A stretch of DNA of 42,348 nt from Acidobacteriaceae bacterium (GTDB lineage Bacteria; Acidobacteriota; Terriglobia; Bryobacterales; Bryobacteraceae): positions 1-42,348 of the forward strand of contig JAFAMM010000083.1 of the NCBI GenBank assembly GCA_019233375.1, read 5' to 3'. This document shows, piece by piece, positions 34,827-42,348 of the stretch (its first letter is position 1; the number at the start of each line of letters is the position of its first letter). Made by a program: the position numbers and the translations under genes. Below the pieces are notes generated by a model, which worked only from the letters and a program-made list of their open reading frames with translations, was not told the origin of the DNA and did not search any database.

Positions 34827-35650
34827 GAGGATGTATGTTTGAACGCGAGCGCGAAGAGTGAAACCGCATTGAAGCAGCCGTGCATCACGGTCGACGGGAT
34901 AATCGAATTGGTCTTCGCGCGCAACCAGCCGAAAACCGCACCCGCGAGCGATACCGCAACTGCATACTGCCAGGCCCAGGAGTACTCGGGTGCGTGCAGG
35001 CCGCCAAACAAGAGAGCCGTTAGCAGAATGCCTGCGATCACTCCGAAGGTGCGCGAAAGCAGCGGTTGAATGAAGCCGCGGAAAAACAGCTCCTCGAAGA
35101 ACGGTCCCAGTACTACTGCCATAATCCCGAACAGCACCGTTGAGACGGCTGAACTCGTTAGTTTGTCGAATGGCGATGCAATCGTTGGTGTATGCAGGGC
35201 GGCCGCAATCGCCGAGATCGCAAAGGCCAGGACAACTCCGCCTCCCGCGCATAAAAACAGATTGATTCGCGCCGGTTTCCAGCCCAGCGAGCGCAACACC
35301 GGTTTGTTATAGCGTGTCTTGAAATCGAGCCAGAAACTCAGATAGACGAATGCATACAAAGCGATCTGAGTCGGGATAAGGAGCGGTGTGGGATCGGTTC
35401 TCAGCTTCGGATAGAAAAATGCCAACGCGCCGACCGCCCCAATCATCGCGACCACGAACCCGATAAGAATGCCAAGTACGAGCGCAAGGTCGGTGTAACC
35501 CCAAAACGGATCATGCTCTCCGGTAACGGGCGGCGCTGACGCAGGCGGAACTTCCCCGGCTTCAGTTTCGATCGTCGGAATTTCGCCCGTCGCCGGCACG
35601 GGTTCAACATCTGAGTGCTCGGCCGCGGCTTGAACTTCGTCAGGCAGCAT
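34823..35650 (-). CDS. CPBP (CAAX/Abi) family intramembrane metalloprotease
   Basis: A 275-residue membrane protein. The first 50 residues are acidic and probably disordered. Several membrane helices follow (about 55-80, 92-110, 130-152, 172-186 and others). The ABI-domain motifs are complete: EExxxR at 186-191 (EELFFR), a His in LFGGLHAPE (219) and HGxxN at 257-261 (HGCFN). In the family these residues hold a metal inside the membrane and cut or process membrane peptides. The substrate is unknown. It overlaps uvrA by 11 bases and mtnA by 4, so it is part of the long minus-strand unit. Confidence 0.9.
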   Translation of the reverse strand: MLPDEVQAAAEHSDVEPVPATGEIPTIETEAGEVPPASAPPVTGEHDPFWGYTDLALVLGILIGFVVAMIGAVGALAFFYPKLRTDPTPLLIPTQIALYAFVYLSFWLDFKTRYNKPVLRSLGWKPARINLFLCAGGGVVLAFAISAIAAALHTPTIASPFDKLTSSAVSTVLFGIMAVVLGPFFEELFFRGFIQPLLSRTFGVIAGILLTALLFGGLHAPEYSWAWQYAVAVSLAGAVFGWLRAKTNSIIPSTVMHGCFNAVSLFALAFKHTSS

Positions 35651-38399
35651 GTCCCGCCTTCATTATCTTGCGGAGCGCCTGCGCAGTGTGACTGCGCGGA
35701 TTCTGCAGCACTTCTTCCGGTGTGCCGGTGGCAACTACGGAACCGCCCTGTTCTCCGCCTTCCGGCCCGAGGTCGACCAGGTAATCCGCACTCTTGATCA
35801 CGTCGAGATGATGTTCAATCACCAGCACAGTGTTTCCAAGATCTACCAGCCGCTGCAACACATCGAGGAGATGCCGCACATCCTCAAAGTGCAGCCCGGT
35901 AGTCGGCTCATCCAGCAGGTAGAACGTCCGCCCGGTTTGGCGTTTGCTGAGTTCCTTCGCCAGTTTGATCCGCTGTGCTTCGCCGCCCGAAAGTGTCGTC
36001 GACGACTGCCCTAAATGCAAATATCCGAGCCCCACATCCTGCAGCGTCTTCAATTTTGCCTGAACCTGTGGAATGTTCTGCAGCAGGTCCAGCGCATCGT
36101 CGACGGTGGATTCCAGCAGATCGGCGATGCTCTGTCCCTTGTACTTCACTTGCAGTGTTTCCAGGTTGTACCGTCTGCCCCGGCACACATCACAGGTGAC
36201 GTACACATCGGGGAGGAAGTTCATCTCAATGCGTTTCAGCCCGTCCCCCTGGCATGCCTCGCAGCGGCCGCCTTTCACGTTGAAGCTGAACCGTCCCGCC
36301 TTGTACCCTCGCTCGCGGGATTCCGGCAGCATAGCGTACAGTTCGCGAATAGGCGCGAAAACGCCGGTATAGGTAGCAGGATTCGACCTCGGCGTGCGCC
36401 CAATCGGCGACTGATCGATCTCGATGACCTTGTCGATGTTCTCTAGCCCGAGAATCGCGCTGTGCGCTCCCGGTTCCGCGCTTGAACCATAGACCTCTTT
36501 GGCAAGTGCCCGATACAGGATGTCGTGAACCAGGGTCGACTTCCCGCTTCCCGAGACGCCGGTCACAACGATGAGCGTTCCCAGTGGAAAATCGACATCA
36601 ATCTTCTTGAGGTTGTGTTCGCGGGCGCCGCGCACCGAGACGCTCAGACCGTTTCCGGCGCGGCGCACCGGAGGCAGACTGATGCTCGCGAGCCCCGAAA
36701 GATATTCGCCGGTCAACGATCCGGGTTTTTTCATCAGCTCGGCAGGGCTCCCCTGCGCGATTAGATTTCCGCCCAGGCGTCCGGCACGCGGACCCAGGTC
36801 AATCACGTAATCCGCGCGCTCGATCGTTTCCGCATCATGCTCAACGACCAGCACAGTGTTCCCTAGATCTCTAAGATCGTGAAGCGTATCGAGCAAGCGA
36901 TCATTGTCGCGAGGATGCAATCCGATGGACGGCTCATCCAGAACGTAGAGAACGCCTCTCAGCTTGGACCCTATCTGGGTCGCCAGCCGGATTCTCTGCG
37001 CTTCGCCGCCGGAGAGTGTGGCCGAAGAGCGATCCAGGCTCAGGTAGTCAAGCCCTACGGCGCAGAGAAACTGCAGCCGGTTCTGAATCTCTTCGAGAAC
37101 GCGACTCACCACCTGCAGTTCACGCTCTGTGAAGCTCCAGGACTTAAGCAGTGGAAGAGCACGCGCTATCGACATCGCGGTGAAATCGGCAATAGAAACA
37201 CCTTTCACCTGAACGGCCAGGCTGGAGGGTTTCAGCCGCTTGCCTTCGCAATCGGGACAGGTAGTCGGCGACATGTACTCCATGAGCCAGTCGCGATAGC
37301 CCTCGCTCGCGCGTGAATAGTTCTCTTCGAGAATGTTGAGAATGCCCGGAAATTGCCCATTTCCGTAGACCAGCAGATTTCTTGTTTTCTTTGGTAAGTC
37401 CTCAAACGGGAGATTCAAGTCAATTCTGCATTCCTCGGCGATTTCGTTGAGCGCCGAGATCATATAAGATGAGCTGCCGCCCGGGCCCAGGCCGCCGTCG
37501 AATAGAGGCTTTGACGGATCGCAGATAACCTTCAACGGGTCGAAGGCCCAGGTGCTGCCCACGCCTTTACAGGTTTCGCAAGCGCCGTACGGACTGTTGA
37601 ACGAGAAGGAACGCGGTTCTAGTTGCGGAATACTCGTGCCGTCGTTGGGGCACGCCAGTTTTTCCGAATACAGCCTCTCCGGGCCGTTGATCACGGACAC
37701 AAGCACCAGACCATCAGCCCACTTCAAAGCCGTCTGGATCGAGTTTTCAAGCCGTTGTTCTATCCCGGGCTTCACGACCAGCCGGTCGATTACGACTTCA
37801 ATTGTGTGATTCTTGCGTTTATCGAGCTTCAAGGGCTCATCGAGTGTTCGCAGCTCACCATCGATCCGCGCCCGAAAGCCGCCTTTGGCAATCGCCTCGA
37901 GCTCTTTCTTGTACTCGCCTTTACGGCCGCGGGCGACGGGAGCCAGAACCATGATCCGCTCATTCTGATGCAGTGCGAAAACCTGCTCCAGAATCTGGTT
38001 CGGCGATTGTCGCGCGATCTCCGCGCCGCACAAAGGACAGTGCGGTACGCCTGCGGAAGCAAACAAGAGCCTCAGATAGTCGTAGATCTCTGTTACCGTG
38101 CCGACGGTCGAACGCGGACTGCGCGTCGTCGTTTTCTGTTCAATTGAAATTGCCGGACTCAAGCCGTCGATGGAATCGACTTCGGGCCGCTCCATCTGGT
38201 CCAAAAACTGCCGCGCGTATGGCGACAGCGTTTCTACGTACCGGCGCTGGCCCTCCGCATAAATGGTGTCAAAGGCGAGCGAGCTCTTGCCGGAGCCGCT
38301 GAGCCCGGTGATGACAGTAAAAGTGTTCCGCGGAATGTCAACACTGATATTTTTCAAGTTATGCTGGCGAGCGCCGTGCACGGAAATACGATCTAACAT
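35640..38399 (-). CDS. uvrA: excinuclease ABC subunit A
   Basis: DNA damage sensor of nucleotide excision repair; dimerises and loads UvrB. 919 residues, close to the usual 940. Walker A of the first ATPase is GLSGSGKSS (32-40) and of the second GVSGSGKST; signatures are LSGGEAQRI (twice). The zinc modules are CPLC at 121, then C250/C274/C277, and in the second half CEACQGDG and CDVCRGRR. In the second module the position of the second Cys of the first pair is Asp253 (CPND), a variant also known to me from actinobacterial UvrA. It is the first gene of the six-gene unit and is divergent from mbfA. Confidence 0.97.
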   Translation of the reverse strand: MLDRISVHGARQHNLKNISVDIPRNTFTVITGLSGSGKSSLAFDTIYAEGQRRYVETLSPYARQFLDQMERPEVDSIDGLSPAISIEQKTTTRSPRSTVGTVTEIYDYLRLLFASAGVPHCPLCGAEIARQSPNQILEQVFALHQNERIMVLAPVARGRKGEYKKELEAIAKGGFRARIDGELRTLDEPLKLDKRKNHTIEVVIDRLVVKPGIEQRLENSIQTALKWADGLVLVSVINGPERLYSEKLACPNDGTSIPQLEPRSFSFNSPYGACETCKGVGSTWAFDPLKVICDPSKPLFDGGLGPGGSSSYMISALNEIAEECRIDLNLPFEDLPKKTRNLLVYGNGQFPGILNILEENYSRASEGYRDWLMEYMSPTTCPDCEGKRLKPSSLAVQVKGVSIADFTAMSIARALPLLKSWSFTERELQVVSRVLEEIQNRLQFLCAVGLDYLSLDRSSATLSGGEAQRIRLATQIGSKLRGVLYVLDEPSIGLHPRDNDRLLDTLHDLRDLGNTVLVVEHDAETIERADYVIDLGPRAGRLGGNLIAQGSPAELMKKPGSLTGEYLSGLASISLPPVRRAGNGLSVSVRGAREHNLKKIDVDFPLGTLIVVTGVSGSGKSTLVHDILYRALAKEVYGSSAEPGAHSAILGLENIDKVIEIDQSPIGRTPRSNPATYTGVFAPIRELYAMLPESRERGYKAGRFSFNVKGGRCEACQGDGLKRIEMNFLPDVYVTCDVCRGRRYNLETLQVKYKGQSIADLLESTVDDALDLLQNIPQVQAKLKTLQDVGLGYLHLGQSSTTLSGGEAQRIKLAKELSKRQTGRTFYLLDEPTTGLHFEDVRHLLDVLQRLVDLGNTVLVIEHHLDVIKSADYLVDLGPEGGEQGGSVVATGTPEEVLQNPRSHTAQALRKIMKAGHAA

Positions 38400-38427
38400 C
38401 GAAGAGAGCAGATTCTATTGTCTTCCA

Positions 38428-38444
38428 CCGGCAATCAGTGCCGG
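38428..38444. repeat. inverted repeat in the uvrA-mbfA divergent region
   Basis: CCGGCA (38428-38433) and TGCCGG (38439-38444) are perfect inverse copies with a five-base centre, in the 137-base gap between the uvrA and mbfA starts. It is a candidate operator for either gene. It does not look like an E. coli or Bacillus LexA box, nor like a Fur box. Confidence 0.4.
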
Positions 38445-38536
38445 CATATAGGTTTGATGATGGAGCCTGCGCCGAAGATCTCGGTAACATAGCGGTGCGG
38501 CCCGTCTGAACGCCGTAAGAGGTAGGCGTAAGCTCC

Positions 38537-39496
38537 ATGGCTAAGAACTTTAAGGACTTATCAGAACGCGAGGTACTGGCGCTGGCGGTGTCGCTCGAGG
38601 AAGAAGACGCCCGCATTTACGGCGAATTCGCTGAAGGTCTGCGTGAGAGGTACCCGGCAACCGCCAAAATGTTGGACGAGATGCAGGCGGAGGAATCCGA
38701 GCACCGCGCCAGCCTCATTGACCTGTATTGCCGGCGTTTCGGAAATCACATTCCGCTGATCCGGCGTCAGGATGTAAAGGGCTTCGTCACCCGCCCGCCG
38801 GTCTGGCTGGTGCAGCCCATAGGTCCGAACGCGGTTCGCAGGGCAATTGAATCAATGGAGTCCGAAACAAGACGCTTCTACGATTTGGCGATTCAAAAAA
38901 CCACCGATACGTCGACGCGCAAGCTGCTCGGCGACCTGGCGGAAGCCGAAGCCAAGCACACCGCGACTGCCGAAACGATTGAGCGGAGCCAGTTGACCCC
39001 GGCCGTGCAGCAGAGCGAAAAAGAAGCCGCCCGCCGTTCATTCGTTTTGCAGATCGTGCAGCCGGGCCTCGCCGGTTTGATGGATGGGTCCGTATCCACG
39101 CTGGCTCCGCTCTTCGCCGCTGCGTTCGCCACGCAAAAAACCCATGACGCGTTTGTGGTTGGCCTGGCCGCTTCAGTCGGTGCGGGTATCTCCATGGGAT
39201 TCGCCGAGGGTCTGTCGGACGACGGCTCGCTCACCGGGCGCGGACGGCCGTTGATTCGCGGCGCGGTCACCGGCGTCATGACGTTCGCCGGCGGTATCGG
39301 ACACACGCTTCCGTTTCTTATTTCGGATTTCCACATTGCTACCGCCGTCGCTGTCGGCGTGGTCGCGATCGAGTTGGCCGTTATCAGCTGGGTACGGCAG
39401 CATTATATGGAAACGCCGCTGGTCAGGGCTGCTTTGCAGGTTGTCCTGGGAGGCGTGCTGGTGTTCCTGGCGGGCATTTACATTGGAAAATCCTGA
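38537..39496 (+). CDS. mbfA: membrane-bound ferritin MbfA (ferritin-like plus VIT1 domains)
   Basis: An iron exporter joining a rubrerythrin/ferritin-like domain to a VIT1/CCC1 transporter. The ferritin part (about 8-150) shows the two Glu/ExxH sets: E21-E23 region with E53xxH56, and ESMESE near 105-110 with E138xxH141, which should form a di-iron site. The VIT1 part (about 165-319) has five membrane helices, starting VQPGLAGLMDGSVSTLAPLFAAAF and GAGISMGFAEGLSDDGSL. In alpha-proteobacteria MbfA protects against iron and peroxide stress and is Irr-controlled. Here an inverted repeat lies in its upstream region, but no Irr box is recognised. A GAGG stretch about 12 bases upstream precedes ATG 38537. 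Confidence 0.92.
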   Translation: MAKNFKDLSEREVLALAVSLEEEDARIYGEFAEGLRERYPATAKMLDEMQAEESEHRASLIDLYCRRFGNHIPLIRRQDVKGFVTRPPVWLVQPIGPNAVRRAIESMESETRRFYDLAIQKTTDTSTRKLLGDLAEAEAKHTATAETIERSQLTPAVQQSEKEAARRSFVLQIVQPGLAGLMDGSVSTLAPLFAAAFATQKTHDAFVVGLAASVGAGISMGFAEGLSDDGSLTGRGRPLIRGAVTGVMTFAGGIGHTLPFLISDFHIATAVAVGVVAIELAVISWVRQHYMETPLVRAALQVVLGGVLVFLAGIYIGKS

Positions 39497-39508
39497 ACGC
39501 ATTTATTT

Positions 39509-39907
39509 ATGCCGGCACTTGAATTGATTGAATACGCGGAAGCTAGCCCCGAAGTGCGCGCCGTCTACGACGATATTATGGCCACGCGCAAAACCGATTT
39601 CATAAACAATTTCTGGAAAGCTCTCGCCCGGGATCCGGCCACGCTGCGCCGCACCTGGGAGAGCATTAAGCAGATTATGGGTCCCGGCGCGCTCGACCCC
39701 CTGACGAAAGAGATGATTTATCTCGCGGTCAGCGCGACGAATCAGTGCCGCTACTGTATCGCCTCGCATTCCGCCTCCGCGCGAAAGAAAGGCATGACAG
39801 ACGAGATGTTCGGCGAGCTCATGGCGGTGATCGGCATGGCGAATGAGACGAACGCACTCGCAGTGGGATATCAGGTTGAAATCGACGAGCAGTTTCAGAC
39901 AAGTTAG
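39509..39907 (+). CDS. carboxymuconolactone decarboxylase/AhpD-like protein
   Basis: A 132-residue all-helical protein of the CMD/AhpD family. The redox motif CxxC with a nearby His is present: Cys80, Cys83 and His87 in NQCRYCIASHSASAR, the arrangement used by AhpD-type peroxidases and disulfide carriers. No partner peroxiredoxin is near. The place, 12 bases after the iron exporter mbfA and 3 before DNA ligase, suggests a joint oxidative-stress role, which is inference. Confidence 0.85.
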   Translation: MPALELIEYAEASPEVRAVYDDIMATRKTDFINNFWKALARDPATLRRTWESIKQIMGPGALDPLTKEMIYLAVSATNQCRYCIASHSASARKKGMTDEMFGELMAVIGMANETNALAVGYQVEIDEQFQTS

Positions 39908-39910
39908 CCG

Positions 39911-41446
39911 ATGCTGCTGGCGGATATCGTCGAGACGTCCGGTAAAATCGGCGCTACCAGTAAGCGTCTCGAGAAAATCGATCTGCTTGCGCGGCTGCTG
40001 AAACGGCTTCAACCAGAAGAAATCGAAGTTGCCGTTGCCTATCTGGCGGGTGCAACACGCCAGGGCCGTATCGGTATTGGATATGCAACGTTGCGTGATG
40101 CGTCGTCGGGAGCTTTCGAAACCGCCTCGTTGGAATTGCTAGATCTGGACCGCACACTGGAACAAATCGCTCAAACTCAGGGCGCGGGGTCAGATCAGGT
40201 GAAGCGCCAACTGCTGAGCTCTCTGTTCAGCCGGGCTACGCGCGAGGAACAGCAGTGGATGATGCGCCTGCTGGTCGGCGAAGTACGTCAAGGGGCACTC
40301 GAAGGGATTATGCTGGACGCACTCGCGAAGGCGACGGGGCTGTCCGGTGATCGCATCCGGCGCGCGGCCATGATGGGCGGCGGCTCTGCCGCGATCGCAA
40401 GAGCGGCGCTCGAGCAGCGTGAGGCCGGCCTGGCGCGCTTTGACGTCCGGCTCTTCCGTCCCGTGCAGCCCATGCTGGCACAGACCGCCGAGGATGTCTC
40501 GCAGGCATTGGAGGAACTCGGTGACACGGCGCTCGAATATAAATTCGATGGCGCTCGCGTGCAGGCGCACAAGTCGGGCGACGATGTTGTGCTGTACTCA
40601 CGAGGCTCCAATGACGTCACCGCGGCCGTGCCCGAAGTGGTTGCTGCGGTACGAACCCTCCCCGCGCGGGAAGTGATTCTCGACGGCGAAGTCCTGAGCC
40701 TGACACCCGATGGACGGCCGCAACCCTTTCAGGTTTCAATGCGCCGCTTCGGCCGTAAGCTCGATGTGGATGCATTGCGGAACGAACTGCCCATGACGCC
40801 GTTCTGGTTTGACGCTTTGTACCTGAATGGCGGCTCGCTCGTCGACGAGCCGCAGGCCAGGCGATTCGATGAGCTGACGCGCCTTGTGCCGCCGGAAAAT
40901 ATTGTTCCACACCTTGCAACCACGGAGCCCGGCCAGGCCGAAGCTCTTCTGCAACGCTCGCTCCGGCAGGGACATGAAGGCGTAATGGCAAAATCGCGAA
41001 CATCCGGTTACGCCGCAGGTTCCCGCGGGCAGAGCTGGCTCAAAATAAAACAAGCGCGCACGCTTGATCTCGTGATTCTTGCAGCGGAATGGGGCAACGG
41101 CCGGCGCCAGGGTTGGCTCAGCAACCTGCATTTGGGAGCTAGAGACCTTGTGAACGGAGGGTTCGCCATGCTGGGCAAAACGTTCAAAGGCCTGACTGAC
41201 GAGATGCTCGCTTGGCAGACGCAGGAGTTTCTGAAGCTCGAAATCGGCCGCGACAAGTACACCGTTTACCTTCGGCCGGAACTGGTCGCGGAGATCGCTT
41301 TCAATGAGATTCAAGTCAGCGCGCGCTATGTGAGTGGACTTGCGCTGCGGTTCGCCCGAGTGAAGCGCTACCGCACCGACAAAAGCGCCGCCGATGCCGA
41401 TACATTCCAAACGGTGCAGCGCATGGCGGGCATAGCAGCCGCCTAA
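39911..41446 (+). CDS. ATP-dependent DNA ligase
   Basis: A 511-residue ATP-type ligase, a second ligase beside the essential NAD+-type LigA expected elsewhere. Domains: N-terminal DNA-binding domain (about 1-175), nucleotidyltransferase domain (about 185-375) and OB fold (about 380-505). Motif I is EYKFDGARVQAH with the adenylated Lys211; motif III FWFDALYL; motif IV EGVMAK; motif V WLKIKQ. The architecture is like archaeal LigB and the bacterial LigB/LigC-like ligases. It starts three bases after the CMD-like gene, so a shared transcript with mbfA is likely, suggesting iron or oxidative DNA damage repair. Confidence 0.94.
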   Translation: MLLADIVETSGKIGATSKRLEKIDLLARLLKRLQPEEIEVAVAYLAGATRQGRIGIGYATLRDASSGAFETASLELLDLDRTLEQIAQTQGAGSDQVKRQLLSSLFSRATREEQQWMMRLLVGEVRQGALEGIMLDALAKATGLSGDRIRRAAMMGGGSAAIARAALEQREAGLARFDVRLFRPVQPMLAQTAEDVSQALEELGDTALEYKFDGARVQAHKSGDDVVLYSRGSNDVTAAVPEVVAAVRTLPAREVILDGEVLSLTPDGRPQPFQVSMRRFGRKLDVDALRNELPMTPFWFDALYLNGGSLVDEPQARRFDELTRLVPPENIVPHLATTEPGQAEALLQRSLRQGHEGVMAKSRTSGYAAGSRGQSWLKIKQARTLDLVILAAEWGNGRRQGWLSNLHLGARDLVNGGFAMLGKTFKGLTDEMLAWQTQEFLKLEIGRDKYTVYLRPELVAEIAFNEIQVSARYVSGLALRFARVKRYRTDKSAADADTFQTVQRMAGIAAA

Positions 41447-41526
41447 GTGGATACAAGCGAGAACCTGAAGTAGATCGCGCCAGGTGTGCGATGGGAAGAG
41501 TACGGCGGTGTTTCTGAGAAGCGAAT

Positions 41527-41547
41527 CCGGCGATACATCTCCGCCGG
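41527..41547. terminator. hairpin between ligase and fdhD
   Basis: CCGGCG (41527-41532) and CGCCGG (41542-41547) pair perfectly around nine bases in the gap between the convergent ligase and fdhD genes. No T run, so this is a weak call for a two-way terminator. Confidence 0.35.
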
Positions 41548-41555
41548 CTGATTAG

Positions 41556-42348
41556 TCAAACCCTGACGCGCCAATCGCCCGAATAAATGTTGAACCGCGA
41601 GTCACGCACGAAACCGACGAGCGTGATCCCGTAGTCTCTCGCCGCTTCCACTGCCAGGCTCGACGGGCCCCCGACGGTTGCGAGCACCCGCGCGCCCGCC
41701 ATCGCAGCCTTCTGAATCAGCTCGAAGCTGCTACGGCTGCTCATAAACAGGACGTGGTCACTCAGCGGAAATCGATCATTCAACAGACACCAACCGACGA
41801 GCTTATCGAGTGCGTTGTGCCTGCCAATGTCTTCAAAGGCAGTCTGAATTCGGCCATCTCTGTCCGCGAGGGCAGCGGCGTGCAGTCCGCCGGTTTGCTC
41901 GAAACCGGCCTGATGTTCGCGCAACTGCTCCGGCAGGCTTTCGATGACAGAGCGGGCGATCAGGAACTCTTCCTCCGTATTGCGGCGCACGTCCTGCGAG
42001 ATCGCGTCACGGCTTCGCTTGCCGCAGATGCCGCAACTGCTGCTGACGAATCCGGCGCGGCTCATCCGCCATGCCTCGAAATCGACGTGCGGCGCGAGTT
42101 CGGCCAGAATTTCATTCGAAGACTGTGCTCCCAAAATCCGCAGATCACGCAGATCGCGGCAGCCGTGAATGATCCCTTCCGCAACCAGAAAGCCCGCAGC
42201 CAGTTCCAGATCGGCGCCCGGCGTGCGCATCGTTACCGCCAGGCTCTGCGTGAGGGGAGCGTCCTTGAACCAATATTGGACGCGAATCTCGAGTGGTTCT
42301 TCCGCCGCAATCGTATCGATGACGCGCTCTGACCCGCCTGCACGGACG
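41556..42348 (-). CDS. fdhD: formate dehydrogenase accessory sulfurtransferase, 5' part cut by the window
   Basis: Passes sulfur from a cysteine desulfurase to the molybdenum cofactor of formate dehydrogenase. The frame stays open to the window edge: upstream of the internal ATG at 42230 it reads SERVIDTIAAEEPLEIRV, which is the real FdhD N-terminal part, so that ATG is not the start. Further blocks are ADLELAAGFLVAEGII, the active-site CGICGK loop (FVSSSCGICGKRS), ALADRDGRIQTAFEDIGRHNALDKLVG and VLFMSSRSSFELIQKAAMAG. About 263 residues are present, so only a short N-terminal piece is missing. mobA, which makes the guanine dinucleotide form of the cofactor, is near the left end. Confidence 0.94.
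   Translation of the reverse strand, partial: VRAGGSERVIDTIAAEEPLEIRVQYWFKDAPLTQSLAVTMRTPGADLELAAGFLVAEGIIHGCRDLRDLRILGAQSSNEILAELAPHVDFEAWRMSRAGFVSSSCGICGKRSRDAISQDVRRNTEEEFLIARSVIESLPEQLREHQAGFEQTGGLHAAALADRDGRIQTAFEDIGRHNALDKLVGWCLLNDRFPLSDHVLFMSSRSSFELIQKAAMAGARVLATVGGPSSLAVEAARDYGITLVGFVRDSRFNIYSGDWRVRV

Noticed and set aside
34827-35252. 142-residue N-terminal extension of mtnA
   Set aside because: It lies antiframe under the CPBP gene; MtnA homology begins just after ATG 34826, which overlaps the CPBP stop.

Overview
This window looks like an ordinary chromosomal stretch from a Gram-negative, moderately GC-rich bacterium, most likely an Acidobacteriota (soil type). The sequence shows lipid A genes (lpxD, lpxA), an LPS-export permease, outer-membrane lipoprotein and murein enzymes. 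The assignment to Acidobacteriota is an inference from protein flavour (LptF and LptG fused in one chain, exported TldD-like pairs, Uma2 protein, MbfA) and was not tested by a search. I see no phage, insertion sequence, CRISPR array or integrase, and no gene-free stretch longer than 300 bases.

Layout. 1-3.3 kb: end of a PLP aminotransferase, a secreted two-repeat protein, a signal-peptide methyltransferase, and coaA. 3.4-7.4 kb: tRNA-Ala, an orphan histidine-kinase dimerisation domain, back-to-back lpxD/lpxA, and an AMIN/amidase_3 murein amidase. 7.5-8.9 kb: mobA overlapping an MlaF-like ABC ATPase. 8.9-13.1 kb (minus): an SH3 lipoprotein downstream of the overlapping set scpA-scpB-rluB-CoA-binding protein. 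13.3-18.2 kb (minus): leuABCD followed by a Uma2 gene, divergent from a LysR gene coupled to thiO. 20.3-24.9 kb: a HipA-like kinase, a 75-residue unknown, an acidic/basic histone-H1-like protein, mltD and clpP. 25.2-27.8 kb (plus): a response-regulator diguanylate cyclase, tRNA-Arg and a membrane glycosyltransferase.

27.9-38.4 kb (minus) is one tightly packed six-gene transcription unit: uvrA, CPBP protease, mtnA, TldD-like, TldE-like and the lptFG fusion. Every junction overlaps or has a gap of 4 nt or less, although the genes serve repair, membrane proteolysis, methionine salvage, peptide hydrolysis and LPS export. 38.5-41.4 kb (plus): mbfA (ferritin-VIT1 iron exporter), a carboxymuconolactone-decarboxylase-like protein and an ATP-dependent DNA ligase. 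The window ends inside fdhD (minus).

Themes: envelope biogenesis (lpxA, lpxD, lptFG, amidase, mltD, MlaF-like), molybdenum cofactor enzymes (mobA, fdhD), leucine synthesis under a probable LysR regulator, and chromosome maintenance (scpAB, uvrA, ligase, the histone-like protein). The least ordinary items are the exported TldD/TldE pair, the charge-polarised histone-like protein, the stand-alone HisKA domain, a short LeuA without its regulatory domain, and the six-gene operon.
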